Positions 15,525-25,223 of a DNA stretch of 64,000 nucleotides are shown here, piece after piece. The stretch comes from JAQBQB01 sp963757185 (GTDB lineage Bacteria; Gemmatimonadota; Gemmatimonadetes; Gemmatimonadales; Gemmatimonadaceae). The DNA lies in assembly GCA_963757185.1 (NCBI GenBank), contig CAVWQI010000003.1:310001-374000 (forward strand), given 5' to 3'. Made by a program: the position numbers and the translations under genes. Each line of letters starts with the position of its first letter. The first letter of the stretch is position 1. Under the pieces are notes generated by a model. It made no database searches. It saw nothing but the letters and a program-made list of their open reading frames with translations, and was not told the origin of the DNA.

Positions 15525-18041
15525 ATGGCAACCAGAAAGCGTGCGCCGGGAGTGAAATCGAAAGCGGGTACGGCTGGGGGGGCGACGAGCCGTCCCTCCG
15601 CGAAGCGCGCGGCCAAGGGCAAAGCGACGAAAAAGGCCGCCGCGCGGCGAGGGAAGGCCGTCGTCGAGTACTTCGAGGGTCCGGCGACCGCTGGCGGCAG
15701 CACGCTCGTGATCGTCGAGTCGCCCGCCAAGGCGAAGACGATCGGCAAGTATCTCGGACGCGGCTACCGCGTGCGCGCGACGGTCGGCCACATCATGGAT
15801 TTGCCCGAGAAGAAGCTCGGCATCGACGTCGAGAAGGGCTTCACGCCGGAGCTCGTGCCGATCCCGGGCAAGGAAAAGACCATCGCCGAGATCAAGAGCG
15901 CGGCGAAGGAAAGCCGTGAAGTCCTGATCGCGACCGACCCTGATCGCGAGGGAGAGGCGATCGCCCAGCACGTGGCGACGCAGATCAAGCCGAAGCGCGG
16001 CGACGTCGGCCATGCCGATCAAGCGCGTGCTCTTTCACGAGATCACGAAGGACGCCGTGCGCGCGGCGATCGAAAACGCGGGCAAGATCGACGCGAAGAA
16101 AGGTCGAGGCGCAGCAGGCGCGCCGCGTGCTCGACCGGCTCGTCGGCTACAAAGCGAGCCCGGTCCTTTGGAAAACCGTGAAGAAGGGGCTTTCGGCGGG
16201 ACGCGTGCAGACCGTCGCACTGCGGCTGATCGTCGAGCGCGAGCGGGAGATTCGCGCGTTCACGCCGGTCGAGTACTGGACGATCGAGGCACTGCTGGCC
16301 AAGGAAGGGCAGGAGTTCACCGCCAAGCTGCACCACATCGACGGCAAGAAGGCGGAGATTTCGAACGAGGCCGACGCGCAGCGCATCATCACCGACCTGA
16401 GCGACCGCAAGACGTTCGACGTGACGGAGGTCAAGCGCCGCGAGCGCCGCAAGAATCCGGCGGCGCCGTTCACGACGTCGACGCTCCAGCAGGAAGCGGC
16501 GAAGAAGCTGTCGATGGGGTCGAAGCGTACGATGCGCGTCGCCCAGGATCTCTACGAGGGCATCGAGATCGGCGACGAAGGCGGCGTCGGTCTCATCACG
16601 TACATGCGAACCGACTCGACGCGCGTGGCGGAAAGCGCGGCGACTCAGGCGCGCGACTACATGCGCACGATGTTCGGCCAGGAGTATGTGCCGGCCACCG
16701 TGCAGCTCTACGGCGACTCGAAGGGGAAGAACACGCAGGACGCGCACGAAGCCGTTCGTCCGACCGACCCCACGCGCCGTCCCGATGCGGTGAAGCGATA
16801 CCTGACGCCCGACCAGTTCAAGCTCTACAACCTGATCTGGCAGCGCTTCATGGCGTCGCAGATGACGCCCGCGGTCTTCGACACGACCACCGTCGACTTC
16901 CTCATCCAGTCCGAGAACGAGCCGGCCGCCGAGCCGTTGCCGGTCGTGGGTCGCATCGGCCGGCGCAGCTACCTGTTCCGCGCCACCGGCTCGATCGTGA
17001 AGTTCAAGGGCTTCCTCGTTCTCTATCGCGAAGGCCGCGAGGACGGCGAGCACCGGACGCTCGAGGACGAACAGGCGCTTCCGGTCGTCGAGGTCGGCGA
17101 GAGGGTGCCGTGCAAGTCGATCACGCCGAGCCAGCACTTCACCGAGCCGCCGCCGCGATTCTCCGAGGCGAGCCTCGTCAAGGAGCTCGAACGCCTCGGG
17201 CATCGGTCGTCCGTCTACGTACGCGTCGATCATCTCCGTGCTCGCCGACCGGCGATACGTGGAGCTCACCCAACGCCGCTTCTTCCCGACGGAGCTGGGC
17301 GAGAGCGTCGAGAAGGTCATGGTGAAGCAGTTCCCGGACATCTTCAACGTGGACTTCACGTCGGAGATGGAGCAGGAGCTCGACAAGGTCGAAGAGGGTG
17401 ACCTCGGCTGGCAGAAGGTCCTCAAGGACTTCTACTCGCCATTCGCGGCGCGGCTCAACAAGGTGGACGCGCCGTCGCTGATCGCCGAAGCGTACGACCT
17501 GTCGAAGGTCCACGAGCTGCGCTGCCCCGAGTGCGGCGGCAAGCTCGAACCGCGCGGCGGATTCTTCGGGCCGTTCCTCGCCTGCGAGAATCACCCGAAG
17601 AACTGCAAGTACACACGTCCGATCAAGGGCGAGAAGGCCAAGCCCGTCATGACGGAGTACAAGTGCCACGTCTGCGGCGCGCCGATGGTCATTCGCACGG
17701 GTCGCAGCGGACAGTTCCTCGGGTGCAGCACGTTCCCGAAGTGCCGCGGCACGCGCTCCCTCCCGACCGGAGTTTTCTGTCCCAAAGACGGCGGCGAGCT
17801 GGTGGAGCGCCGCTCGCGCAAGCGCGGCACGGCGTTCTATGCGTGCGCGAACGAGGACTGCGACTTCGTCGCCTGGAACAAGCCCGTGAACGAAAAGTGT
17901 CCCGAGTGCGGTTTCGTCGGCGCGGAGATGAAGTTCAACAAGACGCGCGGCGATTTCCGCAAATGCCTCAAATGCGGCAACGAATGGGACGGCCCGAAAG
18001 TGGACGAACCGTTGGACGCTGAGCCGGCGCTCGCCGGCTGA
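15525..18041 (+). CDS. topA: DNA topoisomerase I, with three apparent frameshifts
   Basis: A type IA topoisomerase of about 837 residues once three frame changes are repaired. The N-terminal Toprim domain (VIVESPAKAKTIGKYL, then IATDPDREGEAIA) is read from 15525; at about 16011 an extra C shifts to the frame giving IKRVLFHEITKDAV; at about 16102 an extra G shifts to VEAQQARRVLDRLVGYK; at about 17199 an extra G in a GGG run shifts to IGRPSTYASIISVLADRRY. The active-site tyrosine lies in GLITYMRTDSTR. Four Cys-pair zinc-ribbon modules occupy the C terminus (CPECGG, CHVCG, CPKDG, CPECG series), suited to DNA binding. TopA relaxes negative supercoils. Each repair restores family sequence exactly, so the intact gene is probably full length in the cell. 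Confidence 0.92.
18022..18039 (+). terminator. Hairpin at the topA 3' end
   Basis: AGCCGGC (18022-18028) pairs with GCCGGCT (18033-18039) over four bases, overlapping the last topA codons. The convergent RCC1 gene ends 12 bases later. There is no T tract on either strand, so this is only a candidate bidirectional terminator. Confidence 0.25.
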
Positions 18042-18052
18042 CCGCCCGCGGA

Positions 18053-19315
18053 TCAGTGCGGCAGGGGTAGGCCGCCTTTGACGAGGACCGGCGTCGCTTC
18101 GGCGACGCCGTTTCCGTCTCCGAGCTCGCCGTGCGCGCCGTCGCCCCAGCAAAGCACTTGAGCCGTCGAGTTGATCGCGCAAACGTGCTCCAGCCCGACG
18201 TCCAGCGCGACGACGTTCGAGATGCCCGTGATCTTTTGCGGCGCGTAGGAACAAACGAAAGTCACCGGAGCCGGGTTGATCACGCCCGGCGGGGAGAAGG
18301 GCGTACACGCGGAGTTCGCGGGCGCGCCGGCGAGCTGCCCCTTGGATCCGTAACCCCAGCAGTACACGTCGCCCAGCGACGTCACGCCGCACGTCGTCGA
18401 GAAGATCGAGTTCACGCGTGAGCTGCGGATCCTGCTGAACGGAACTGCGCCGACGACCGGCGTGGCCGCATGGCGCTCGGCCCCGGTGCCGTCTCCGAGC
18501 TGCCCCGCCGAGTTGTTGCCCCAGCAGAAGGCCGCGCCGGCATCCGTGAGCCCGCACTCGTGAATCGGTCCGCTCGACAGGTTCCGCAGCTTGAGCGTTC
18601 CGGCAGCGCCGCGCGGCACGGACGACGACGTCACGTCGCCCGTGCCGAGCTCTCCGTAGGTGTTGTCACCCCAGCACCACGCGGCGCCGTCGGAAGTGAG
18701 CCCGCACGCGCTGAAGAAATCCGCGACCAGAGACGCGAATCGAACGCTCGTCTGCACCGGGGTCGCGCTCGTTCGGCGAACCGTGTCGCCCACGCCGAGC
18801 TGGCCCTGGCTGTTGGTCCCCCAGCAGTACGCCGCACCGCCCGCGTCCAGCCCGCAGCCGAACTTGGCGCCGACGGTGATCGACGTGAACGGATGCGGCG
18901 ACGCCACGGCGACCGGGACGGTGCGATAGCTGAGCGCGACACCCGGCTGCGTCGGATCGTCGCCCCAGCACCACGCCGTGCCGTGGCGATCCAACCCGCA
19001 GACGGACGCGTACGCGGCCGCGATCGCGGCGAACTGATGTCCGCCGGCAGTCGGGGTCGGTACGAGCTCGGGGATGAAGCTCGAGTCGCCGAGCTGCCCG
19101 CGGAGGTTGTCCCCCCAGCAATAGGACTTGCCGTCGGTCGTGAGGACGCACGAGAACTGCTGACCCGTCGCCAGCGCGGTGGTGACCACCGGCGTGCTCG
19201 GGAACGAAGGCGCGACGGAGTCGCTGCCGCACGCAAGCAAACCCACGACCATGGCGGCGGCAATCGACGGCATCGCTCGCCGGATCTTCGCCGGGATGGG
19301 GCGAATGGAAGGCAT
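18053..19315 (-). CDS. RCC1-repeat lipoprotein
   Basis: A 420-residue exported lipoprotein (lipobox LLAC, Cys29) made of seven RCC1-type propeller blades, each marked by a C-W-G core (YCWGDN, WCWGDD, YCWGTN, WCWGDN, FCWGNN, YCWGYG, LCWGDG) and followed by GQLGD or similar. The regularly spaced cysteines probably form disulphides outside the cytoplasm. Extracellular RCC1-like lipoproteins are frequent in Gemmatimonadota and myxobacteria, with no assigned function; a carbohydrate- or protein-binding propeller is likely. The gene converges on topA with 11 bases between them. A shorter start at residue 15 is possible. Confidence 0.85.
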   Translation of the reverse strand: MPSIRPIPAKIRRAMPSIAAAMVVGLLACGSDSVAPSFPSTPVVTTALATGQQFSCVLTTDGKSYCWGDNLRGQLGDSSFIPELVPTPTAGGHQFAAIAAAYASVCGLDRHGTAWCWGDDPTQPGVALSYRTVPVAVASPHPFTSITVGAKFGCGLDAGGAAYCWGTNSQGQLGVGDTVRRTSATPVQTSVRFASLVADFFSACGLTSDGAAWCWGDNTYGELGTGDVTSSSVPRGAAGTLKLRNLSSGPIHECGLTDAGAAFCWGNNSAGQLGDGTGAERHAATPVVGAVPFSRIRSSRVNSIFSTTCGVTSLGDVYCWGYGSKGQLAGAPANSACTPFSPPGVINPAPVTFVCSYAPQKITGISNVVALDVGLEHVCAINSTAQVLCWGDGAHGELGDGNGVAEATPVLVKGGLPLPH

Positions 19316-19444
19316 TGCAAGTCTCCGATCGGGGACAACGCGGCCTCAATCGTACGGGCGTCGTCCCGGGCCGGCAAGGTGACAGTGTTCATCGTTTCCT
19401 AATGATCCCCGCGTTGCGCGCAATCCGATCGCGGCGCAGGATCC

Positions 19445-21175
19445 ATGGTGGCTCGTGGTCCGACTCACCGGGGAGAGCCCATTCGCACCATCCTTTCAAT
19501 GGTCTGCGGCGCGGTCATTCTGGCCGGCGTTGCGCGCTCGTCCGCCGCGCAGCGTGTCGTCCGCGGCTCGGTCGCGGACAGCACGACGGAAACGCCGGTC
19601 GCCGGCGCGGTCGTCATTTTTCTCGACGGGAACGGCTCCTCCGTTGCGCGCACGGTCACGAGCGCGACCGGCGAGTTCTCCGTCTCGGCGCAGGCGATCG
19701 CACGCCTGCGAATCGTTAGGATCGGTTTTCGTCCGCGCGACGTCACGATCTCCGACGCCGATGGCGACCGGCCGCTCCGGATCACGATGACGCGCATCCC
19801 ATCGCTGCTCGATGCCGTTCGCGTGACCGGGCGCGAGCTCTGTCCGACTTCCACCGATCGCGGAGATGCATTCACCCTCTGGGAGCAGGTGCGCGCCGGG
19901 CTTCTCGCGACCATCGTGGCGCGTGAGGCGAATCCCGCGATCGCCACGACGCTCACGTATACGCGCCGAGAGGCTCCCACGGATCGCCTCGTGCAACAAC
20001 AGGCGATGAACGTCCGCACGGGAAGCACGTCGCGCCCGTTCGTCGCCGCCGAATCCGCGAAACAGTTCGCCACCAACGGTTACATGACGTTCGACGAGTC
20101 GGGTCACATGCTGTACGCGCCCGACGCCGACGTTCTGGTCGACGAATCGTTCGCGGCCACCCACTGCCTTCGGATGCAGCGCGCGGACGACGCTCATCGC
20201 GGCCAGATCGGGCTGGCCTTCTCACCGGTGCCGCGCCGGGACAGCGCGGTCGACGTCGCCGGCGTGATTTGGGTCGACGAGGCGCAGCCCGCGCTCCGGT
20301 CCCTCGACTTTCGTCACACGATGCGCGATCCCGCGTGGGTTCGCGCGCCGGGCGGCCACATCGAGTTTCGAACAGCGCCGAACGGGACGTCGTTCATCGA
20401 GCGCTGGTTCATCGAAATCCCAATCGTGCGCGTACAGCCGGGCGTCGCGGGCTCATTCCAGCCAGGGCGAATGACGTCCTCGCGGCCCGACCATGTCTCG
20501 GTCGATGTGATGCTTGTTTCGGGCGGCTCCGTTCTTTCGGCCCGCTGGCACGACGGCTCGTCCTGGTCCGACGCGCCGGCGGGTATCTCGGGCACGGTCG
20601 TCGAGAAGGGCTCGACGCGTCCGGTGGCCGGTGCGCTCGTCTCGCTCGACGGCACCGCGGACACCGTCACCAGCGACTCGGCCGGCCGATTCACTATCGC
20701 GCCGGTCGTACCGGGCAAGTATCGCCTGCGCGTCGCGGATACGACGCTCGACGCCTATGCGCGCGACCGAAGCGAGTCGCGCGTCGTCGACGTCGCGCGG
20801 AATCAAACGCTCGAGCTCCGGTCTCAGCTGTCGCCTATCAGCGAGACGATCGCCGATGTTTGCAAGAACGCCGGCTCAGTGTTTCGGGCCGTACTTGTCG
20901 GCCAGGTGCTCGATCGCGACAGTACAGCGAACATGGGAAGCGTCCGAGCGACTTGGCGTGTGAACGTCGGCGGGCAGGGCTTGGATCTGAATCGCGACTC
21001 CCGCGTCGACGCCCACGGCCGCTTCTTGCTTTGCGGTCTGCCCAGTGGCATTCGGGTGCATCTCAAATGGTTGGCTGGCGCATTGCAGGCCGACACGACG
21101 ACCGTGCTCGAGCGGGGGCCGGTGAGTCGTTTCGATTGGCGCGTGTCTCCGGCTGCGAGCCTGCCGAACCCGTAG
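19445..21175 (+). CDS. Surface protein with two carboxypeptidase regulatory-like domains
   Basis: A 576-residue exported protein. A signal region lies near residues 15-36 (SMVCGAVILAGVARSSAA); the ATG at 19499 would give a more usual signal peptide. Residues about 37-118 form a CarboxypepD_reg-like beta sandwich (VRGSVADSTTETPVAGAVV), and a second lies at about 378-462 (ISGTVVEKGSTRPVAGALV). The middle part is unassigned and begins with a TonB-plug-like LLDAVRVTGRELCP. This architecture is common among secreted Gemmatimonadota proteins, often surface exposed and of unknown substrate. It stands alone between convergent and divergent neighbours. Confidence 0.75.
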   Translation: MVARGPTHRGEPIRTILSMVCGAVILAGVARSSAAQRVVRGSVADSTTETPVAGAVVIFLDGNGSSVARTVTSATGEFSVSAQAIARLRIVRIGFRPRDVTISDADGDRPLRITMTRIPSLLDAVRVTGRELCPTSTDRGDAFTLWEQVRAGLLATIVAREANPAIATTLTYTRREAPTDRLVQQQAMNVRTGSTSRPFVAAESAKQFATNGYMTFDESGHMLYAPDADVLVDESFAATHCLRMQRADDAHRGQIGLAFSPVPRRDSAVDVAGVIWVDEAQPALRSLDFRHTMRDPAWVRAPGGHIEFRTAPNGTSFIERWFIEIPIVRVQPGVAGSFQPGRMTSSRPDHVSVDVMLVSGGSVLSARWHDGSSWSDAPAGISGTVVEKGSTRPVAGALVSLDGTADTVTSDSAGRFTIAPVVPGKYRLRVADTTLDAYARDRSESRVVDVARNQTLELRSQLSPISETIADVCKNAGSVFRAVLVGQVLDRDSTANMGSVRATWRVNVGGQGLDLNRDSRVDAHGRFLLCGLPSGIRVHLKWLAGALQADTTTVLERGPVSRFDWRVSPAASLPNP

Positions 21176-21191
21176 CCCGGGGGGGGCGCGT

Positions 21192-21668
21192 TCAGTCGGC
21201 GATCGGCTTCACCGGATCGCCGCGCGTGAACAACAAGCTCCGTGTGTGCGCGCCGTCGGTCACGCGCACGACGTTGATCTGGTCCGTAAACAGTTCACAG
21301 AGCATTTGGTCGCGCAGCGAAAGCGTATGCGACGGCGCGACGCTAGTCTCCGCGCAGAGCCAAAGGAGGTCTCCCTGACGCCGCGTGCCGCAGTTGCGCA
21401 TCGCGAGCGGCCGCCGCGCGTCGTCGACGATCGAGACCGCGCGCCCGAGATATCTCGCCGCGCGGTCGTCCCACGATCCCGCCTTTCCGGCCGCGTCGAG
21501 CGCGGTGCCGAAATCGTCCGCGAAAACGCGCACCACGACGCGGACCGTCCCGCGAGGCCGGTCGATCGTGACTTCCGCCATCGTCGTGTGCAGCGGATGC
21601 GCGGCGACGCCGGCGACCGGACCAATCGCCAGCGCCGCCGCGAGCAGCGGCGCCCCACCCGCTACCAC
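21192..21668 (-). CDS. DUF6702-like exported protein
   Basis: A 158-residue protein from a GTG that overlaps the stop of the HupE-like gene. An N-terminal signal peptide (PLLAAALAIGPVAGVAAHP) is followed by HTTMAEVTIDRPRGTVRVVVRVFADDFGTAL, the typical start of DUF6702 proteins, which often lie next to HupE/UreJ genes. The overlap with the upstream gene shows they are one operon. The family has no known biochemical role; an envelope partner of the HupE-like channel is plausible. The open frame extends upstream to 22151 but only inside the neighbouring gene and was not used. Confidence 0.7.
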   Translation of the reverse strand: MVAGGAPLLAAALAIGPVAGVAAHPLHTTMAEVTIDRPRGTVRVVVRVFADDFGTALDAAGKAGSWDDRAARYLGRAVSIVDDARRPLAMRNCGTRRQGDLLWLCAETSVAPSHTLSLRDQMLCELFTDQINVVRVTDGAHTRSLLFTRGDPVKPIAD

Positions 21669-22279
21669 GGATTTCGCTCCACCGCCCAGCGCGACGCGAC
21701 CACCACGACGAGCAGCGAGACTCCGACGATCCGCAGACGAAGCGCCGGCCATCGCGCGCTCGGTTCCTTCGCGAAGGCGATACCGGCGGCTATGCCCCGG
21801 TCCACGAGTGCGAGCGACGCCGCGGCCGCGCCGAGGATCACGATTTGTCCGAGCTCGATCCCCACGTTGAAACCGAAGAGCGGCAGCGCGATGTGGGTGA
21901 CGAACATCGCGCTGAGGTAGTTGGCGAACCCCGCGCCGTGGACGAGCCCGAACACGCCGGCGAACACGGGACGATACCGGCTTTGAATCCCCGCTCGGCG
22001 CCTTGCGCTGGCGATGAGATTCTCGACGCCCGTGGCGACGATCGTCACCGGGATCAGGAATTCGATCAGCGCGGAGGGGAAGCGCACGATTCCGGTGACC
22101 GCCAACCCCAGCGTCACCGAGTGGCCTACTGTGAACGCGGTCACGACCCACAGCGCCTGACGCACGTCGCGCGGACGATAGATCGCGGCGAGCGCGACGA
22201 GGAACAGAATGTGGTCCATCGCCTCGACGTCGACGATGTGGCGAAAACCGAGTTGGATGTACGTCGCCAGCTCGCTCAC
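21662..22279 (-). CDS. HupE/UreJ-like membrane protein
   Basis: A 205-residue polytopic membrane protein with six hydrophobic segments. The N-terminal block FRHIVDVEAMDHILFLVAL and the later FTVGHSVTLGLAV and VFGLVHGAGFANYL are HupE/UreJ_2 motifs; the conserved histidines and Asp are those thought to bind Ni or Co in HupE transporters. The GTG start overlaps the stop of the TPR gene (GTGA), and the stop overlaps the next gene. Transport of a divalent metal or a related function is inferred from the family; this branch (HupE_UreJ_2) lacks direct evidence. Confidence 0.85.
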   Translation of the reverse strand: MSELATYIQLGFRHIVDVEAMDHILFLVALAAIYRPRDVRQALWVVTAFTVGHSVTLGLAVTGIVRFPSALIEFLIPVTIVATGVENLIASARRRAGIQSRYRPVFAGVFGLVHGAGFANYLSAMFVTHIALPLFGFNVGIELGQIVILGAAAASLALVDRGIAAGIAFAKEPSARWPALRLRIVGVSLLVVVVASRWAVERNPW

Positions 22280-23598
22280 TGTGCCTCCGACGCCGCCGTC
22301 GAAGCGGGCGGTTGCAGCGTACGGGCGCGCGCGAAGAACTCGCTGGCGGCGGTCTCGTCGCCGAGCGCGCGCTCGATCACCGCGGCATGGTAGAAGAGCT
22401 GCGCGTCGCGCGTTCCTTGCGCCAGCGCATGGGTCATCGCGGCCTTTGCCTCGACGTCGCGGCCCTGCGCGTGGAGCGCCCACGCCAGCAAGTCGTACCC
22501 GTAGATGTCGCGGCGCGTGCGCAGCTCGACGAGCACCTTGCGATACACGGCGGCGACGTGGCGACGATGGTCGAGCAGGAAGAGGCTCCAGGCGCGGTGG
22601 TACGCGCCGGGCTGCTTGAGGACGGCGACGTCCAGTACCCGCGCGTATTCGTCGGACTTCGCGCTGTCACCGATCGCGGCGTAGGCGTCGCTCAATACGC
22701 CGAGCGTCGCCGGATCGAGTGACGTGGCGATCGCCTGCTCGCCGGCGGCGATCGCCGCCCGCCATTCGTGCCGCGCGGCGGCGAGCCTCGCCGTCGCGGC
22801 GAGTAGCCGGTAGTCGCCGGGATGGACGGCGAGCCCGGCGCGGTACTCCGAATCCGCCTGCGCGTACTTGCCGCTCCGCAGATCCAGGTCGCCGTTGCGA
22901 AGCCAGAACCAGGCCACTTGTTCGCGGGGAAGGTGCGGCGTCGCGAGCGCGGCCTTGAGCGCCGTGCGCATGAGCCAGCGCGCTTCACCGGTGCGACCTT
23001 CGATCTCGGCCCAGCGCGCCAGACGGGGAGCCACCGACAGGTCCTGCGCAAAGCTGCCGAGGCTGTCGAACGTCGCACGGGCCGAGTCGTACTGCCCGAG
23101 CTCCATCTGAATCTCGCCGACGGCGGCGCGGAGCGAGGGAAGGTCGGGGTTGCGGTCGCGCAGCGTTCGCGCGATCGCGAGAGCGTCGTCGAACCGGTGC
23201 TGCGCGAGGAGGCTCGCCGAAAGCACCTGCGCGGCGGCGTCGTTGCGCGAATCGCGATTGCGAACGGATCGCCGCGCGGCGGCTTCGGCGCGGAGGGCGT
23301 CGCTCGGGTCGCCGGTCTCGCGCGAGCGTTGCAGATAGAGACCGGCCAGGCGCGCCAGGTCCGTCGCGCCGGTGGGGTCGCGGTCGGCGCGCTGTTTGTA
23401 GAACTCTATATCCAGGTCGCGAACTTCGCTCTCGCTGAGCCGGGGCGCGGCCGGGGCCGTCGTGGTCGTGCTCGAGCTGCGCGTGCCCCGCGAGCAGCCG
23501 ACCCCCGCCGCGCCGGCCACCGCCAGCACGCCAAACGCGGCGCGGGCGACGACCAGCCGGCGAGAGGAAAGACGGAGGCGCGACGAAGGTCGTGTCAT
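22276..23598 (-). CDS. TPR-repeat lipoprotein
   Basis: A 440-residue lipoprotein (lipobox GVGC, Cys35) built of tetratricopeptide-like helical pairs across residues about 55-430, such as LGQYDSARATFDSLGSF, GKYAQADSEYRAGLAVHPGD and LFYHAAVIERALGDETAASE. TPR proteins act as protein-interaction scaffolds; lipidation puts it in the periplasm. The gene lies four bases after the DUF4331 C-half gene and overlaps HupE downstream. The same neighbours (DUF4331, TPR, HupE) in one operon suggest a joint envelope process; the partner is unknown. Confidence 0.8.
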   Translation of the reverse strand: MTRPSSRLRLSSRRLVVARAAFGVLAVAGAAGVGCSRGTRSSSTTTTAPAAPRLSESEVRDLDIEFYKQRADRDPTGATDLARLAGLYLQRSRETGDPSDALRAEAAARRSVRNRDSRNDAAAQVLSASLLAQHRFDDALAIARTLRDRNPDLPSLRAAVGEIQMELGQYDSARATFDSLGSFAQDLSVAPRLARWAEIEGRTGEARWLMRTALKAALATPHLPREQVAWFWLRNGDLDLRSGKYAQADSEYRAGLAVHPGDYRLLAATARLAAARHEWRAAIAAGEQAIATSLDPATLGVLSDAYAAIGDSAKSDEYARVLDVAVLKQPGAYHRAWSLFLLDHRRHVAAVYRKVLVELRTRRDIYGYDLLAWALHAQGRDVEAKAAMTHALAQGTRDAQLFYHAAVIERALGDETAASEFFARARTLQPPASTAASEAQ

Positions 23599-23602
23599 GG
23601 CT

Positions 23603-24181
23603 CTACTTCGGGTTCGCGAGGTACGGGAACGTCGTCTGAAACGTGCTGTGGGACCCGACGTTGTCGGTGCACAACGGAAGCGTGAACGGCTTGCAGACGA
23701 ACTGCGTCGGGTCGAGCAGGTCGCTGAAGATGCCGGAGAGACCGACGTCGACGACGTCGTCGGTGAGCTTGCGTCCGCCCCAGCCGTTCGACAGCGCCCA
23801 ACTCAGCCAGCCCGCCGTCGACGGCGCCTTGTCCGTCTGGACGATGAGCATGTCGGGCAGAAGCACGGACGCGAGCGTGTTCTGGAGCGTCGTCGCCTGC
23901 GGTCTGAACGCGGCGACGAATCCCTTCACGGTGCCACCGAACGCGGCGGCGTCGCCGTCAGGGCCGATCGAGCCGTGAAACGGATGGTCCTTCTTCATGA
24001 GGAACACCTCGCTCACCAGCGGGTTTCCGAGCCGCTGGACTTGGTTGAAGGTGCGGGTCGAGTTGGAGCTCAGACCGGTGGTGCTGTTGTCGTCGGAGCA
24101 CGCGGCCGTCAGCGCGAGCGCCGCCAGCGCGCCGGCCAGCGCCAGCACGCGGCCTCCGCTCCGGAGTGAATGCATGGTCAT
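23603..24181 (-). CDS. DUF4331-family lipoprotein, C-terminal-half type
   Basis: A 192-residue lipoprotein (lipobox LTAAC, Cys28). After the signal come VQRLGNPLVSEVFLMKKDHPF, then GWGGRKLTDDVVDVGL, which match the second half of DUF4331 proteins; the first half is supplied by the gene just upstream. The split into two separately exported proteins, instead of the usual single polypeptide, is clear because each has its own signal peptide. The alternative start at 24274 falls in the upstream gene. Function of DUF4331 is unknown. Confidence 0.75.
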   Translation of the reverse strand: MTMHSLRSGGRVLALAGALAALALTAACSDDNSTTGLSSNSTRTFNQVQRLGNPLVSEVFLMKKDHPFHGSIGPDGDAAAFGGTVKGFVAAFRPQATTLQNTLASVLLPDMLIVQTDKAPSTAGWLSWALSNGWGGRKLTDDVVDVGLSGIFSDLLDPTQFVCKPFTLPLCTDNVGSHSTFQTTFPYLANPK

Positions 24182-24230
24182 CGTGATTGCCTCTCTGCGC
24201 AGTGAGTGTGTTGTCGTGAGTTGGCGTCGG

Positions 24231-24971
24231 TCAGCGGCTGATCGTGCCCCAGAGTCCGAGCTTCGCCGACCCACCCGCCGTGAGCATCGCGGTCGGCAGC
24301 TCGACGACGATCGACAGCACGTTGAAGCCCTTGGTGAAATCCACCGCCGCGGCAGCGCTGCGGAACGAGCCCGCGGTCGCGGTGTCTGGGAGCGCGGACA
24401 GCGTTCCCGTCGATGGCTTGCGGTCGGGGAGGATTCGGAAGAACTGCTCGAGGTCGATGAAGAACGGTTCCTCGCGCGCGCCGGCGAAAACCTGGATGCC
24501 GCTCGGCGATCCGAGTACCTGGTTGACCGCGCCCGTGACCGACGGCGTCGCGTTGGCGATCTGATTGTTCATTGCTCCGATCACAGGCGGCGCGATCGGG
24601 CCGCGGACTTCGACGGTTTGATTCGCGCCGGTGCCCTTGAAGACGATCTGGATGACTTTGTCTTCTCTGGCGTCGCCGGTGTTGTCGACCTTGAACTGGT
24701 AGAGGAGATTCGGGTCGAACGAGGTCGATGGGGTTTGCGCCGGCGTCAGGAACGCCCAGCTATTGAGCACGAGCGCGATCCGGTCGGGCGAGGAACCGGG
24801 GAACGCATAGACGTCGGTCATGTCCATCGCAGGATTCAGCTCGACGAGCGGATTGTCCTGGTGGTCCGACGCGCGCGCGATGCCGATGCCGATGCCGGCG
24901 CCGGCAAGGACCGCGACCGTTGCCACGGCAGCCGCCAGGCGCGCCCCTGGCGTGTGCAAGCGAAACCGCAT
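24231..24971 (-). CDS. DUF4331-family exported protein, N-terminal-half type
   Basis: A 246-residue exported protein with an N-terminal hydrophobic signal (residues 11-33) followed directly by ASDHQDNP and MDMTDVYAFPG, the hallmark start of DUF4331 proteins, whose mature N terminus carries a DH-rich motif suited to metal or cofactor binding. A good Shine-Dalgarno (AGGAGG) sits about six bases before the ATG. It is the first gene of the minus-strand operon and the promoter must lie in the 252-base spacer to 25223. The C-terminal half of the DUF4331 fold is encoded by the next gene. Confidence 0.8.
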   Translation of the reverse strand: MRFRLHTPGARLAAAVATVAVLAGAGIGIGIARASDHQDNPLVELNPAMDMTDVYAFPGSSPDRIALVLNSWAFLTPAQTPSTSFDPNLLYQFKVDNTGDAREDKVIQIVFKGTGANQTVEVRGPIAPPVIGAMNNQIANATPSVTGAVNQVLGSPSGIQVFAGAREEPFFIDLEQFFRILPDRKPSTGTLSALPDTATAGSFRSAAAAVDFTKGFNVLSIVVELPTAMLTAGGSAKLGLWGTISR

Positions 24972-25223
24972 GAAGCCCTCCTATCGGGGGGAATTGAGCC
25001 GGGGCGCGCGGCCGAGGTGCGACGGCCCCAAGCAGTGCACTCGGCCCTTGAGCCAAGTGCGGGGGGTACGTCGGGCGCGCGAAATCGGATTTCACAACGG
25101 CGACGGCTGGCGCCGCCCAGCCAACACGCGCCGGAGGTGACGTGTAGAGCGCGGCGGTGCATCTTGCAGGGGCCGGGGCACACGGCGCGCTCCGCATCGA
25201 GCCATCACGGACACGAGACCGAT

